In this document: positions 36,806-43,212 of the stretch, in pieces | How positions within the stretch are numbered: position 1 is the first letter of the stretch | Layout: each line of letters begins with the position of its first letter | NCBI GenBank assembly: GCA_002298925.1 | Contig: DBMM01000076.1 | Location: 1 to 43,212 of the forward strand | DNA: 43,212 bases | Reading direction: 5' to 3' | Source: Geobacter sp. UBA698 | GTDB lineage: Bacteria; Desulfobacterota; Desulfuromonadia; Geobacterales; Pseudopelobacteraceae | Notes under the pieces: model-generated | What the model saw: the letters and a program-made list of their open reading frames with translations, nothing else | Told to the model about the DNA's origin: nothing | Database searches by the model: none | Position numbers and translations under genes: made by a program

Positions 36806-37759
36806 ATGAGTACATTTTATCCGGATAACTCGCAGTCCATCGGCAATACCCCGCTTGTTAGGCTTAACCGTATCGCAGGAGACACCAAGGCCACCATCCT
36901 GGCTAAGGTAGAAGCCCGAAACCCGGCCTACTCGGTCAAGTGCCGCATCGGCGCGAATATGATCTGGGACGCTGAAAAGCGCGGCATTCTCAAGCCGGGT
37001 GTGGAAATCATCGAGCCGACCAGTGGCAACACCGGCATCGCCTTGGCCTATGTGGCCGCTGCCCGCGGCTATAAACTGACCCTGACCATGCCGGAAACCA
37101 TGAGCATCGAACGGCGCCGCGTATTGGCCGCTTTGGGCGCCAACCTGATCCTGACCCCGGGTGCCGAAGGAATGAAGGGCGCCATCAACCGTGCCGAAGA
37201 AATAGCTGCCTCCGACCCGCAGAAATGGTTCCTGCCGCAGCAGTTCAAGAACCCGGCTAACCCGGAAATCCACGAAAAGACCACCGGTCCGGAGATCTGG
37301 AACGATACCGACGGCGCCATCGACGTCCTGGTGGCTGGTGTCGGCACCGGCGGCACCATCACCGGGGTTTCGCGCTACATCAAGAACACCAAGGGCAAGA
37401 AGATCATCTCCGTAGCCGTGGAACCCAAGGAGAGCCCGGTCATCAGCCAGAAACTGGCCGGTCAGGAGATCAAGCCGGCCCCGCACAAGATCCAGGGCAT
37501 CGGCGCCGGTTTCATCCCGGACACACTCGACCTGTCGGTTGTTGACCGGGTAGAGCAGGTCTCCAGTGACGAAGCCATAGAATTTGCCAAACGTCTGGCC
37601 AGGGAAGAGGGTCTGCTGGTGGGCATATCCTGCGGTGCGGCAGTAGCAGCTGCAGTCAGGCTTGCCCGGCTGGATGAATACGCCGGCAAGACGATTGTGG
37701 TTATACTGCCCGACGGTGCTGAGCGCTATCTTTCTACGGCACTGTTTGAGGGGATCTGA
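36806..37759 (+). CDS. cysK: Cysteine synthase A, copy 1
   Basis: O-acetylserine sulfhydrylase, PLP-dependent, makes cysteine from O-acetylserine and sulfide. 317 residues, closely E. coli CysK-like. PLP lysine lies in NPAYSVKCRIG (K near 44), the substrate loop is PTSGNTGIALAYV (about 70-82), and the phosphate-binding loop is GVGTGGTITGV (about 177-187). The C-terminus has ILPDGAERYLSTALFEGI. ATG 36806 has AAAGGAGA upstream. It overlaps yezD at its stop (TGATG). A near-identical second copy is at 40223. Confidence 0.97.
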   Translation: MSTFYPDNSQSIGNTPLVRLNRIAGDTKATILAKVEARNPAYSVKCRIGANMIWDAEKRGILKPGVEIIEPTSGNTGIALAYVAAARGYKLTLTMPETMSIERRRVLAALGANLILTPGAEGMKGAINRAEEIAASDPQKWFLPQQFKNPANPEIHEKTTGPEIWNDTDGAIDVLVAGVGTGGTITGVSRYIKNTKGKKIISVAVEPKESPVISQKLAGQEIKPAPHKIQGIGAGFIPDTLDLSVVDRVEQVSSDEAIEFAKRLAREEGLLVGISCGAAVAAAVRLARLDEYAGKTIVVILPDGAERYLSTALFEGI

Positions 37760-37941
37760 TGTCACATCCCAGTCCCGAATCGTGGAGCAGGGATCTGGAA
37801 CGTTTGGTGCGTGAGGCGCTTACATCAATCCGTTTCGGAACAGTCACCCTGGTTGTCCAGGATGGTCGGGTCATACAAGTGGACAAAAACGAGAAAATCC
37901 GCCTGAACAGGGCCGGGCATATCGACGGAAGCGGAATTTAG
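37759..37941 (+). CDS. YezD-like small protein (DUF2292), copy 1
   Basis: 60 residues: LVREALTSIRFGTVTLVVQD, then GRVIQVDKNEKIRLN. This is the YezD/DUF2292 pattern, seen in sulfur-starvation regulons of Firmicutes. It has a small beta-sheet fold by appearance and no known activity. Translation is coupled to cysK through TGATG. Its constant pairing with cysK here and at 41178 argues for a role in sulfur or cysteine metabolism. Confidence 0.88.
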   Translation: MSHPSPESWSRDLERLVREALTSIRFGTVTLVVQDGRVIQVDKNEKIRLNRAGHIDGSGI

Positions 37942-37966
37942 GAACATTCGATTGACAAGAAAACAC

Positions 37967-38030
37967 CATGCTGACCGGAAACGCCGGAGGCCGGAGCACT
38001 TCCCCGCAGGGGTTTGTTCCGGCTTTCTTA
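37967..38030 (+). promoter_or_regulatory. Two-hairpin leader element A, before the NifH-like gene
   Basis: CATGCTGA is followed by hairpin CCGG-AAACG-CCGG (37975-37987), then AGG and a longer stem GCCGGA (37990-37995) with TCCGGC (38018-38023), helped by CCCC/GGGG inside, and a T-rich tail. The same architecture and core words recur at 39634 and 41396. Acts either as terminator of the cysK-yezD operon or as a controlled attenuator for the next gene, whose start is 23 bases downstream. Confidence 0.65.
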
Positions 38031-38052
38031 TTATTGTCAGCTAGAGGTCGCC

Positions 38053-38934
38053 ATGACAGAACATATCGTATTCTACGGCAAGGGTGGCGTTGGCAAGTCA
38101 ACGCTCGTTTCCAGCATCAGCGCCGCATTGACGGAAGCGGGTTTCAAAATCATGCAGATCGGCTGCGATCCCCGGGCCGATTCATGCTCCACGCTCAATG
38201 GCGGCTTTCCCATAGCGGCGGTAAGCGACCTGCTGCGCAGGAATGGCCGGGTGTCGGTCACCGATGTCGTTCGCTACGGATTTAAAGGTGTCGCGTTAAT
38301 GGAGATTGGAGCGCCTGAAACCGAACCCGGCTATTCAGCGGCAGAGGGAATCGTTCGGATTTTCGATCAGATTGAACAGGCACAGATCTTCGAAAGCGTA
38401 AAGGCGGATTACATCCTCTATGACATTTCCGGGGAAAGCACCTTCAGAGCATATTATGAGCTAGTGAGCAGGCTGGGAGCCAATCGCATGTATGTTGTCA
38501 CCACAGCCGATTTCATGTCGCTCACAACGGCCAACTCCATATTCGAGTCACTGGAGCAGTTCAGAGGCTCACAGAGCTCGATTCCCTTCGGCGGTCTCAT
38601 CCCCAATGGCATCAGCAGCTCTTTTGAGGATTCCTTCATCGCAGACTTTGCCAAGAATACCTCCACGCACGTTCTGGGGCGGGTGCCGCGTTCGCTGATG
38701 GTGAAACAGTCTGAACTGTATGGGAAAACAGTGATCGAGGCCTCCCCGCTTTCCAATCAGTCCTATTTCTACCGGAGGCTGGCCAACCAGATCGTGGATA
38801 TTTCAGGGAAGCTTCCCGGCAAATCGCAACCGAAAGCCATGTCAGCAGACAGAATCCGTGCGTGGGCCCATGAATGGGCCGACAGACTCTATGCACTGGA
38901 AAATGGCCTGGTATCCGATGGCGCAGCAATATGA
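38053..38934 (+). CDS. NifH-family ATPase lacking the [4Fe-4S] cysteines
   Basis: 293 residues. The deviant Walker A GKGGVGKST (9-17) and IGCDPRADS (36-44, D39 and D43) are clearly NifH/BchL/CfbC type, as is DYILYDISGE near 119-128. The two cluster ligands are missing: where NifH has GCAGRG the sequence is GYSAAEG (S95 for Cys), and where NifH has GDVVCGG it is GESTFRA (F131 for Cys). Hence it is probably an ATPase switch without electron transfer. ATG 38053 has GAGGT five bases upstream; a longer frame would start inside leader A. It is followed by a methyltransferase gene. Function unknown. Confidence 0.88.
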   Translation: MTEHIVFYGKGGVGKSTLVSSISAALTEAGFKIMQIGCDPRADSCSTLNGGFPIAAVSDLLRRNGRVSVTDVVRYGFKGVALMEIGAPETEPGYSAAEGIVRIFDQIEQAQIFESVKADYILYDISGESTFRAYYELVSRLGANRMYVVTTADFMSLTTANSIFESLEQFRGSQSSIPFGGLIPNGISSSFEDSFIADFAKNTSTHVLGRVPRSLMVKQSELYGKTVIEASPLSNQSYFYRRLANQIVDISGKLPGKSQPKAMSADRIRAWAHEWADRLYALENGLVSDGAAI

Positions 38935-39529
38935 AGACGTCGAAGACGTCGAGCGAGGTAACGGCATGAGCAGAGCAGCTGAAAGTGTACGGCGTTATTC
39001 GTCCTTTTTCAAAAAGCAGAAGGCTCTTGATGTCCTTGATTACGGAACCGGCACCATGCGCAACGCCCTCTTCATGGCAGACAATGGTTTCCGCGTGTTT
39101 GCGGCTGATCTGCCGGAACAGGTCGAAAAACTTCGTAACTGCCCGGCACTGTTGCATGTGGAGCGACTGCTGGCTACCGATGAACTCACCAACAGCAGTC
39201 TCAATGTCGATCTGGTGCTTTCAACCTATGTATTCAACATCATAATGAATCAGGAAGAGCGGCATCATTATCTGAAAACTGCGGTGGCCAATCTCAAGGC
39301 GGGTGGCTACCTGTTGATGGAAGTGCGCTGCCGCAGGCCGGAAACAGCCTGCGATGTTGCCTGCAGTGATTATTTCGGCTGTGCCGAGTGTGCCAAGACA
39401 CTAACCCATGGGGAGCTGGACATGCTGCTCAACCCGTTTGGCCTGAAGAGAATCAGCCATTATTATCGCAGTCATGCCGTGGCGGCGATCTACCAGAGGG
39501 CTCATGCAGAAGAGCATGTCCGCATATAA
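38918..39529 (+). CDS. Class I SAM-dependent methyltransferase
   Basis: About 203 residues if started at ATG 38918, overlapping the NifH-like gene by 17 bases. ATG 38966 has the better ribosome-binding site (GAGG, seven bases) but would cut off YEDVEDVERGNG, which looks like real protein. Motif I is LDYGTGTMRNALFMADNG (near 45), with VFAADLPEQ as the acidic loop and DLVLSTYVFNIIM as motif IV. A cysteine-rich segment near the end (CDVACSDYFGCAECAKTL, five cysteines or so) is unusual and may bind metal. Its coupling with the NifH-like gene implies a joint pathway. Substrate unknown. Confidence 0.85.
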   Translation: MAQQYEDVEDVERGNGMSRAAESVRRYSSFFKKQKALDVLDYGTGTMRNALFMADNGFRVFAADLPEQVEKLRNCPALLHVERLLATDELTNSSLNVDLVLSTYVFNIIMNQEERHHYLKTAVANLKAGGYLLMEVRCRRPETACDVACSDYFGCAECAKTLTHGELDMLLNPFGLKRISHYYRSHAVAAIYQRAHAEEHVRI

Positions 39530-39572
39530 AGTTTATTTACTTCTCCATGTCCTCTGAATTGTGAAAAAAATA

Positions 39573-39602
39573 TTGACAATCCATACAGGTTTAGTATATA
39601 AA
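39573..39602 (+). promoter_or_regulatory. Promoter ahead of the second cassette
   Basis: TTGACA at 39573-39578 with TATAAA at 39597-39602 (18-base spacer; TATATA at 39595 gives 16). It is followed by leader element B and then the second rrf2 gene, so B is transcribed as a true 5' leader. Confidence 0.6.
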
Positions 39603-39633
39603 ATCTACAAAAATAGTATTCATATCAAGACAA

Positions 39634-39702
39634 CGTGCTAAACAGCGGCTGACTGGAAAAACCAGAGGTCAAAGGAGAACAATCCTTTGACCTCTTTTTT
39701 TT
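39634..39702 (+). terminator. Two-hairpin leader element B with strong terminator, before rrf2 copy 2
   Basis: CGTGCTAAACAGC is followed by hairpin CTGG-AAAAA-CCAG (39653-39665), then a perfect 12-bp stem GAGGTCAAAGGA/TCCTTTGACCTC (39665-39676 and 39683-39694) and eight T. Because a promoter lies upstream and the gene starts at 39724, this terminator must be controlled or leaky. The core words GTGCT, GAC-GG-AAAA-CC-GAGG match elements A and C. Confidence 0.8.
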
Positions 39703-39723
39703 AAAAATCCCGGGTGACGAATC

Positions 39724-40188
39724 GTGCTGATATCCAAAAAAACCGAATATGCACTCAAAGCGTTGTGTCATCTGGCACAACAACCGGATAACAGTTCAAT
39801 TCTGATTGCTGATCTCGCCCAGGCCAATAATATTCCTAAAAAGTTTCTCGAATTCATTCTGTTGTCGCTGCGTAAGGGGGGCGTGCTCCAGAGTAGAATC
39901 GGAAAAGGTGGCGGTTACCGTTTGGCTCAAAAACCTGCCCAGGTCACCATTTTAAGTGTTATCAGGATTTTGGAAGGCGACTTTACCGAGGTGCATTGTA
40001 TGAATGATGGCGGCCAGAATCAGTGCAGGGAAGTCAATGACCAGGCCTGTTGCGGCATCCATCTTGTCATGAAAGATGTTAAGCAATCCATCGCTGCAGT
40101 TCTGGAAACAGCCACCCTGGCCGATATGATCGAAAAAATAGAACATGAGAGTCGTCGCAAATCAGAGATAATCGATTATTGTATTTAA
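39724..40188 (+). CDS. Rrf2-family transcriptional regulator, copy 2
   Basis: 154 residues from GTG 39724. Same plan as copy 1: KKTEYALKALCHLAQQPDNS, then IPKKFLEFILLSLRKGGVLQ and wing SRIGKGGGYRLA. The cysteine loop differs in spacing (NQCREVNDQACCGI) and one more cysteine lies before it (VHCMND). The DNA-recognition part is nearly the same as in copy 1, so both may bind the same operators while sensing differently. It is preceded by promoter and attenuator-like leader, unlike copy 1. Confidence 0.92.
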   Translation: MLISKKTEYALKALCHLAQQPDNSSILIADLAQANNIPKKFLEFILLSLRKGGVLQSRIGKGGGYRLAQKPAQVTILSVIRILEGDFTEVHCMNDGGQNQCREVNDQACCGIHLVMKDVKQSIAAVLETATLADMIEKIEHESRRKSEIIDYCI

Positions 40189-40222
40189 AGCCGATGCAAC
40201 TACCACGGGAAGGAGAACTACA

Positions 40223-41176
40223 ATGAGCAGCATTTTTGCAGACAATTCGCAGTCCATCGGTAACACCCCGTTGGTCAAACTCAACCACATCACCGCAGGC
40301 GCCAAGGCCACCATTCTGGCCAAGGTCGAGGGGCGCAACCCGGCCTACTCGGTCAAATGCCGCATCGGTGCCAACCTGATCTGGGATGCAGAGAAGCGTG
40401 GCGTTTTGAAGCCTGGTGTTGAAATCATCGAACCTACGTCAGGCAACACCGGCATCGCCCTGGCCTATGTGGCCGCCGCTCGGGGCTACAAGCTGACCCT
40501 GACCATGCCGGAAACTATGAGCATCGAGCGGCGTCGCGTACTGGCTGCCCTGGGAGCCAACCTGATCCTGACCCCCGGCGCCGAGGGGATGAAGGGCGCC
40601 ATTGCTCGCGCCGAGCAGATCGCGGCTAGCGACCCGCAACGTTGGTTCATCCCCCAGCAGTTCAAGAACCCGGCCAATCCCGAGATCCACGAAAAGACCA
40701 CCGGCCCGGAGATCTGGAGCGACAGCGACGGCGATATCGACGTCTTTGTTTCCGGGGTCGGCACCGGCGGCACCATCACCGGGGTCTCACGCTACATCAA
40801 GAACACCAAGGGCAAGAAGATCATCTCCGTAGCGGTTGAACCCAAGGAAAGCCCGGTCATCAGCCAGAAACTGGCCGGCCAGGAAATCAAGCCGGCCTCG
40901 CACAAGATCCAGGGCATCGGCGCCGGATTCGTCCCCGATACCCTCGACCTGTCGCTCGTCGATCGTGTCGAGCAGGTCACCAGCGATGACGCCATCGAGT
41001 TCGCCAAACGCCTGGCCAGGGAAGAAGGTCTGCTGGTGGGCATCTCCGGCGGGGCGGCCGCGGCTGTGGCCGTCAGGCTGGCCCGGCTGGATGAATTTGA
41101 GGGGAAAACAATCGTAGTCATTTTGCCGGACGGCGCCGAGCGTTACCTCTCAACAGCGCTGTTTGAAGGCGTATGA
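40223..41176 (+). CDS. cysK: Cysteine synthase A, copy 2
   Basis: 317 residues, roughly nine in ten identical to copy 1 by eye, with the same PLP lysine segment NPAYSVKCRIG, PTSGNTGIALAYV and GVGTGGTITGV. Differences lie mainly near the N-terminus and in the C-terminal region (GISGGAAAAVAVRL against GISCGAAVAAAVRL). AAGGAG precedes the ATG. The retained identity, higher than that of the regulators beside them, suggests recent duplication or gene conversion. Both should be active enzymes. Confidence 0.97.
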   Translation: MSSIFADNSQSIGNTPLVKLNHITAGAKATILAKVEGRNPAYSVKCRIGANLIWDAEKRGVLKPGVEIIEPTSGNTGIALAYVAAARGYKLTLTMPETMSIERRRVLAALGANLILTPGAEGMKGAIARAEQIAASDPQRWFIPQQFKNPANPEIHEKTTGPEIWSDSDGDIDVFVSGVGTGGTITGVSRYIKNTKGKKIISVAVEPKESPVISQKLAGQEIKPASHKIQGIGAGFVPDTLDLSLVDRVEQVTSDDAIEFAKRLAREEGLLVGISGGAAAAVAVRLARLDEFEGKTIVVILPDGAERYLSTALFEGV

Positions 41177-41177
41177 T

Positions 41178-41363
41178 ATGGCGGTGATCATAAAACCGGA
41201 CCCTTGGAGCCGTGACCTGGAAAAGGTCGTGCGGGATGCTCTCAAATCAATCCGTTTCGGGACCGTTACCCTGGTGGTGCAGGATGGAAGGGTAATCCAG
41301 GTCGATAAGGGCGAGAAGATCAGGCTGAACCGGACTGGCCATATCGACGGCAGCGGAATCTGA
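41178..41363 (+). CDS. YezD-like small protein (DUF2292), copy 2
   Basis: 61 residues: VVRDALKSIRFGTVTLVVQD, then GRVIQVDKGEKIRLNRTGHI. Nearly the same as copy 1 except at the N-terminus (MAVIIKPDPWSRDLEK). ATG 41178 lies one base after the cysK stop. Third cistron of the second cassette, followed by leader element C. Confidence 0.87.
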   Translation: MAVIIKPDPWSRDLEKVVRDALKSIRFGTVTLVVQDGRVIQVDKGEKIRLNRTGHIDGSGI

Positions 41364-41395
41364 AATATCAACCAACATATGTATTAGTTTAAAAA

Positions 41396-41460
41396 CGTGC
41401 TGACCGGAAAACCGGAGGCCGGGGGTCATGCCACAAGGGCATTCTCCGGCCTTCTTGTTT
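41396..41460 (+). promoter_or_regulatory. Two-hairpin leader element C, before metK
   Basis: CGTGCTGA is followed by hairpin CCGG-AAAA-CCGG (41404-41415), then AGG and stem GGCCGG (41417-41422) with CCGGCC (41446-41451), with an inner ATGCC/GGCAT helix, and a T-rich tail TTCTTGTTTTTT. It closes the second cassette and precedes metK by about 45 bases. The primary core is nearly identical to element A. Confidence 0.65.
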
Positions 41461-41503
41461 TTTGAATTGTCACCGTTACTAACGTTACTGAGGAGTAATA
41501 AAA

Positions 41504-42682
41504 ATGGCTTCCAACAACTATCTGTTTACCTCCGAATCGGTCACTGAAGGGCATCCCGACAAACTGGCCGATCAAATTTCCGATTCCATTCTGGATGCCC
41601 TGCTGGAGAAAGACCCCCTGGCCCGTGTAGCCTGCGAGACCAGCGTTACAACCGGTCTGGTGGTGATCATCGGCGAGACTTCATCAACTGCCCAGATCAA
41701 CGCCGTGCGGGTGGCCCGCGATACGATCGCGGATGTCGGCTATACCAATTCGGAATATGGTCTGGATGCCGAGCACAGTGCGGTGCTGGTGTCCCTTGAC
41801 CAGCAATCGGCCGACATTGCCCAAGGGGTCAATACCGCCCTGGAGCATCGTAACGGTGCTGGTCATGACGGTTATCTTGACTCGGTCGGAGCCGGCGATC
41901 AGGGAATGGTGTTCGGATATGCCACGGACGAGACACCGCAATTTCTGCCAACCAGCATCGCCCTTGCCCATGGTTTGACCAGAAAACTGGCTTTGGCTCG
42001 CAAATCAGGTGAAATCGGCTATCTGCGCCCGGACGGCAAGAGTCAGGTTACGGTCGAGTTTGAGGAGGGCATCCCCAAGCGGGTGGATACGGTGGTGATC
42101 TCCACTCAGCACGCTCCAGAAGTCGAACTGGAGCAGATTCGGGCCGATGTCATCGCCAGGATCATCAAGCCGATCATTCCAGAGAGTCTGCTGGATGAAG
42201 CGACCCGTTACTTCATCAACCCCACCGGACGCTTTGTGGTTGGAGGTCCCCACGGCGACGCCGGTTTGACCGGCCGCAAGATCATTGTCGATACCTACGG
42301 GGGAGTGGCCCGCCACGGCGGCGGTGCTTTCTCCGGCAAGGATCCCACAAAAGTCGATCGCTCCGGTGCCTACGCCGCCCGTTACGTGGCCAAGAATCTT
42401 GTCGCGGCCGGTCTGGCCAAGCGGATCGAGATCCAGATCGCGTATGCAATCGGCGTGGCCCGTCCGGTGGCAGTGTTCGTGGATTCCTTCGGAACCGGGA
42501 CGGTGACGGATGACAAGCTTTCCGCAATCATCGCCCAGCACTTTGACCTCAGGCCAGCGGCCATTATTGAAAAGCTCGACCTGCGGCGCCCGATCTACCG
42601 ACAGACCGCTGCCTATGGTCACTTTGGACGACTCGATCTGGATCTGCCCTGGGAACGTACCGACCGGGCACATTTGCTGTAA
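41504..42682 (+). CDS. metK: S-adenosylmethionine synthetase
   Basis: Makes SAM from methionine and ATP. 392 residues, normal. The N-terminal ESVTEGHPDKLADQISDSIL (about 11-30), the hexapeptide region GAGDQGMVFGYA (about 128-139) and the P-loop-like GGGAFSGKDPTKVDRSGAY (about 271-289) are all intact; the C-terminus ends YGHFGRLDLDLPWER. GAGGAG precedes the ATG. Placed after two cysteine-synthase cassettes and a methyltransferase, it would link cysteine to methyl transfer. Whether it is the only metK of the genome cannot be told. Confidence 0.97.
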   Translation: MASNNYLFTSESVTEGHPDKLADQISDSILDALLEKDPLARVACETSVTTGLVVIIGETSSTAQINAVRVARDTIADVGYTNSEYGLDAEHSAVLVSLDQQSADIAQGVNTALEHRNGAGHDGYLDSVGAGDQGMVFGYATDETPQFLPTSIALAHGLTRKLALARKSGEIGYLRPDGKSQVTVEFEEGIPKRVDTVVISTQHAPEVELEQIRADVIARIIKPIIPESLLDEATRYFINPTGRFVVGGPHGDAGLTGRKIIVDTYGGVARHGGGAFSGKDPTKVDRSGAYAARYVAKNLVAAGLAKRIEIQIAYAIGVARPVAVFVDSFGTGTVTDDKLSAIIAQHFDLRPAAIIEKLDLRRPIYRQTAAYGHFGRLDLDLPWERTDRAHLL

Positions 42683-42719
42683 TGTTCAGTAAAAAAACGA
42701 CAAAACTAGGAGAAACAGT

Positions 42720-43172
42720 ATGTGCAAACCATGCAAGATCAACGATTACCTGAATAAGACGAAGTACATTGTTCTGGCTACCGTGAACAGCGATCATACT
42801 CCGGTACAAAGGACGCTTGGCGCCTTTGCTCTCGATGGCTACACAACCTTTTTTTCAACCAGCAAGGATGCAAACAAGGTTGAGCAAATCGAAGCCAATC
42901 CACGGGTCTCAGTGCTATTTCAACAGGAACAGCAGGAACTGCTACAGTTCATCAATGTTTCCGTTACCGGCACAGCTCAAAAGATTACGGAGCAGGACGA
43001 GTTGGAGAAGGTCATAAAGTTAATTGGTGACAGGGTCCCTAAATTCAGGGAAAGGGCTGAACTGGGGAATCTCAAGGATAGCCTGTTTTACAGGGTTGAT
43101 CCGAGTGAAGCGACGATTCTGGATTTCAGTAAGGGCTTTGGTCCTGCGGCAATTCAGAAGGTGACGTTCTAA
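42720..43172 (+). CDS. Pyridoxamine 5'-phosphate oxidase-fold (flavin-binding) protein
   Basis: 150 residues with the split-barrel flavin-binding pattern: INDYLNKTKYIVLATVNSDH, then VQRTLGAFALDGYTTFFSTS, KDANKVEQIEANPRVSVLFQ and ITEQDELEKVIKLIG. The family binds FMN, F420 or haem; no PNPOx-specific substrate residues are evident. The N-terminal MCKPCKIND holds a CxxC pair of unclear role. AGGAGA is upstream; it lies 37 bases after metK and may share its transcript. Some relatives protect against oxidative stress. The last 40 bases of the window after it show nothing. Confidence 0.85.
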   Translation: MCKPCKINDYLNKTKYIVLATVNSDHTPVQRTLGAFALDGYTTFFSTSKDANKVEQIEANPRVSVLFQQEQQELLQFINVSVTGTAQKITEQDELEKVIKLIGDRVPKFRERAELGNLKDSLFYRVDPSEATILDFSKGFGPAAIQKVTF

Positions 43173-43212
43173 TTCCAATTTCAGATCAGAGATGCACTCA
43201 AGGCGGTGAGGA

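Noticed and set aside
38053..38934. Annotation as nitrogenase iron protein or as a ParA partition protein
   Set aside because: The cluster cysteines are absent and no nifDK-like genes follow. The GCDPRADS segment is NifH-type, not ParA-type, and no parB or centromere repeats are nearby.
37967..41460. Known SAM riboswitch classes for the leaders before metK and rrf2
   Set aside because: The conserved cores I know of SAM-I, SAM-II and SAH aptamers are not present; only a short hairpin joined to a terminator is seen.

Overview
The window reads as a chromosomal segment of a Desulfuromonadota bacterium, most likely from the Geobacter / Trichlorobacter / Pelobacter propionicus group. This is inferred from a PpcA-like triheme cytochrome c7, a GEMM-I riboswitch of the cGAMP-selective Geobacter type, a thioredoxin-like gene with an in-frame UGA where the first active-site cysteine belongs, and the high-GC protein style. 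No rRNA, tRNA, CRISPR array or intact insertion sequence was seen.

Layout. (1) 1-9.6 kb, plus strand: upp, a uracil permease remnant cut by a 130-bp inverted-repeat element, then recC-recB-recD with overlapping or near-touching genes. (2) 9.6-12.2 kb: cytochrome c7, a pirin remnant, the candidate selenoprotein, and a riboswitch-controlled membrane protein of unknown function. (3) 12.2-18.4 kb, minus strand: a 2-oxoacid dehydrogenase operon (E1 alpha, E1 beta, E2; no E3) and a two-subunit molybdenum hydroxylase. (4) 18.6-23.6 kb: isochorismatase remnant, FAD oxidoreductase, rhodanese-YceI fusion, Cys-rich exported protein with a broken YHS gene, HD-GYP phosphodiesterase, ferritin. (5) 23.7-33.9 kb, minus strand: a long iron-acquisition cluster in the order small protein, hemP, porin, FTR1 permease, P19, DUF2318 protein, two FtsX-like permeases, ATPase, TlpA lipoprotein. 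It corresponds to the P19/FTR1 systems known from Campylobacter and has a Fur-like site at its head. (6) 34-36.2 kb: a graveyard of gene fragments (HD-GYP, GerMN, c-type cytochrome, an exported protein) around one small exported protein and one coiled-coil/YHS protein. (7) 36.2-43.2 kb, plus strand: a sulfur-metabolism island.

The sulfur island is the most unusual part. Two copies of an rrf2-cysK-yezD cassette flank a NifH-family ATPase that has lost both cysteines of the [4Fe-4S] cluster and a SAM-dependent methyltransferase; metK and a flavin-binding-type protein follow. Three related two-hairpin elements, each ending in an intrinsic terminator, lie before the NifH-like gene, before the second rrf2 and before metK. 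The working inference is a cysteine/SAM-responsive regulon built around an uncharacterised NifH-like/methyltransferase pair.

Functions are from reading motifs and gene order; no search was run. The strongest new observations are the UGA-containing thioredoxin, the A20-type riboswitch with a swapped pocket base pair, the cysteine-less NifH homologue with its repeated leaders, and a set of small gene remnants that standard gene callers would miss.
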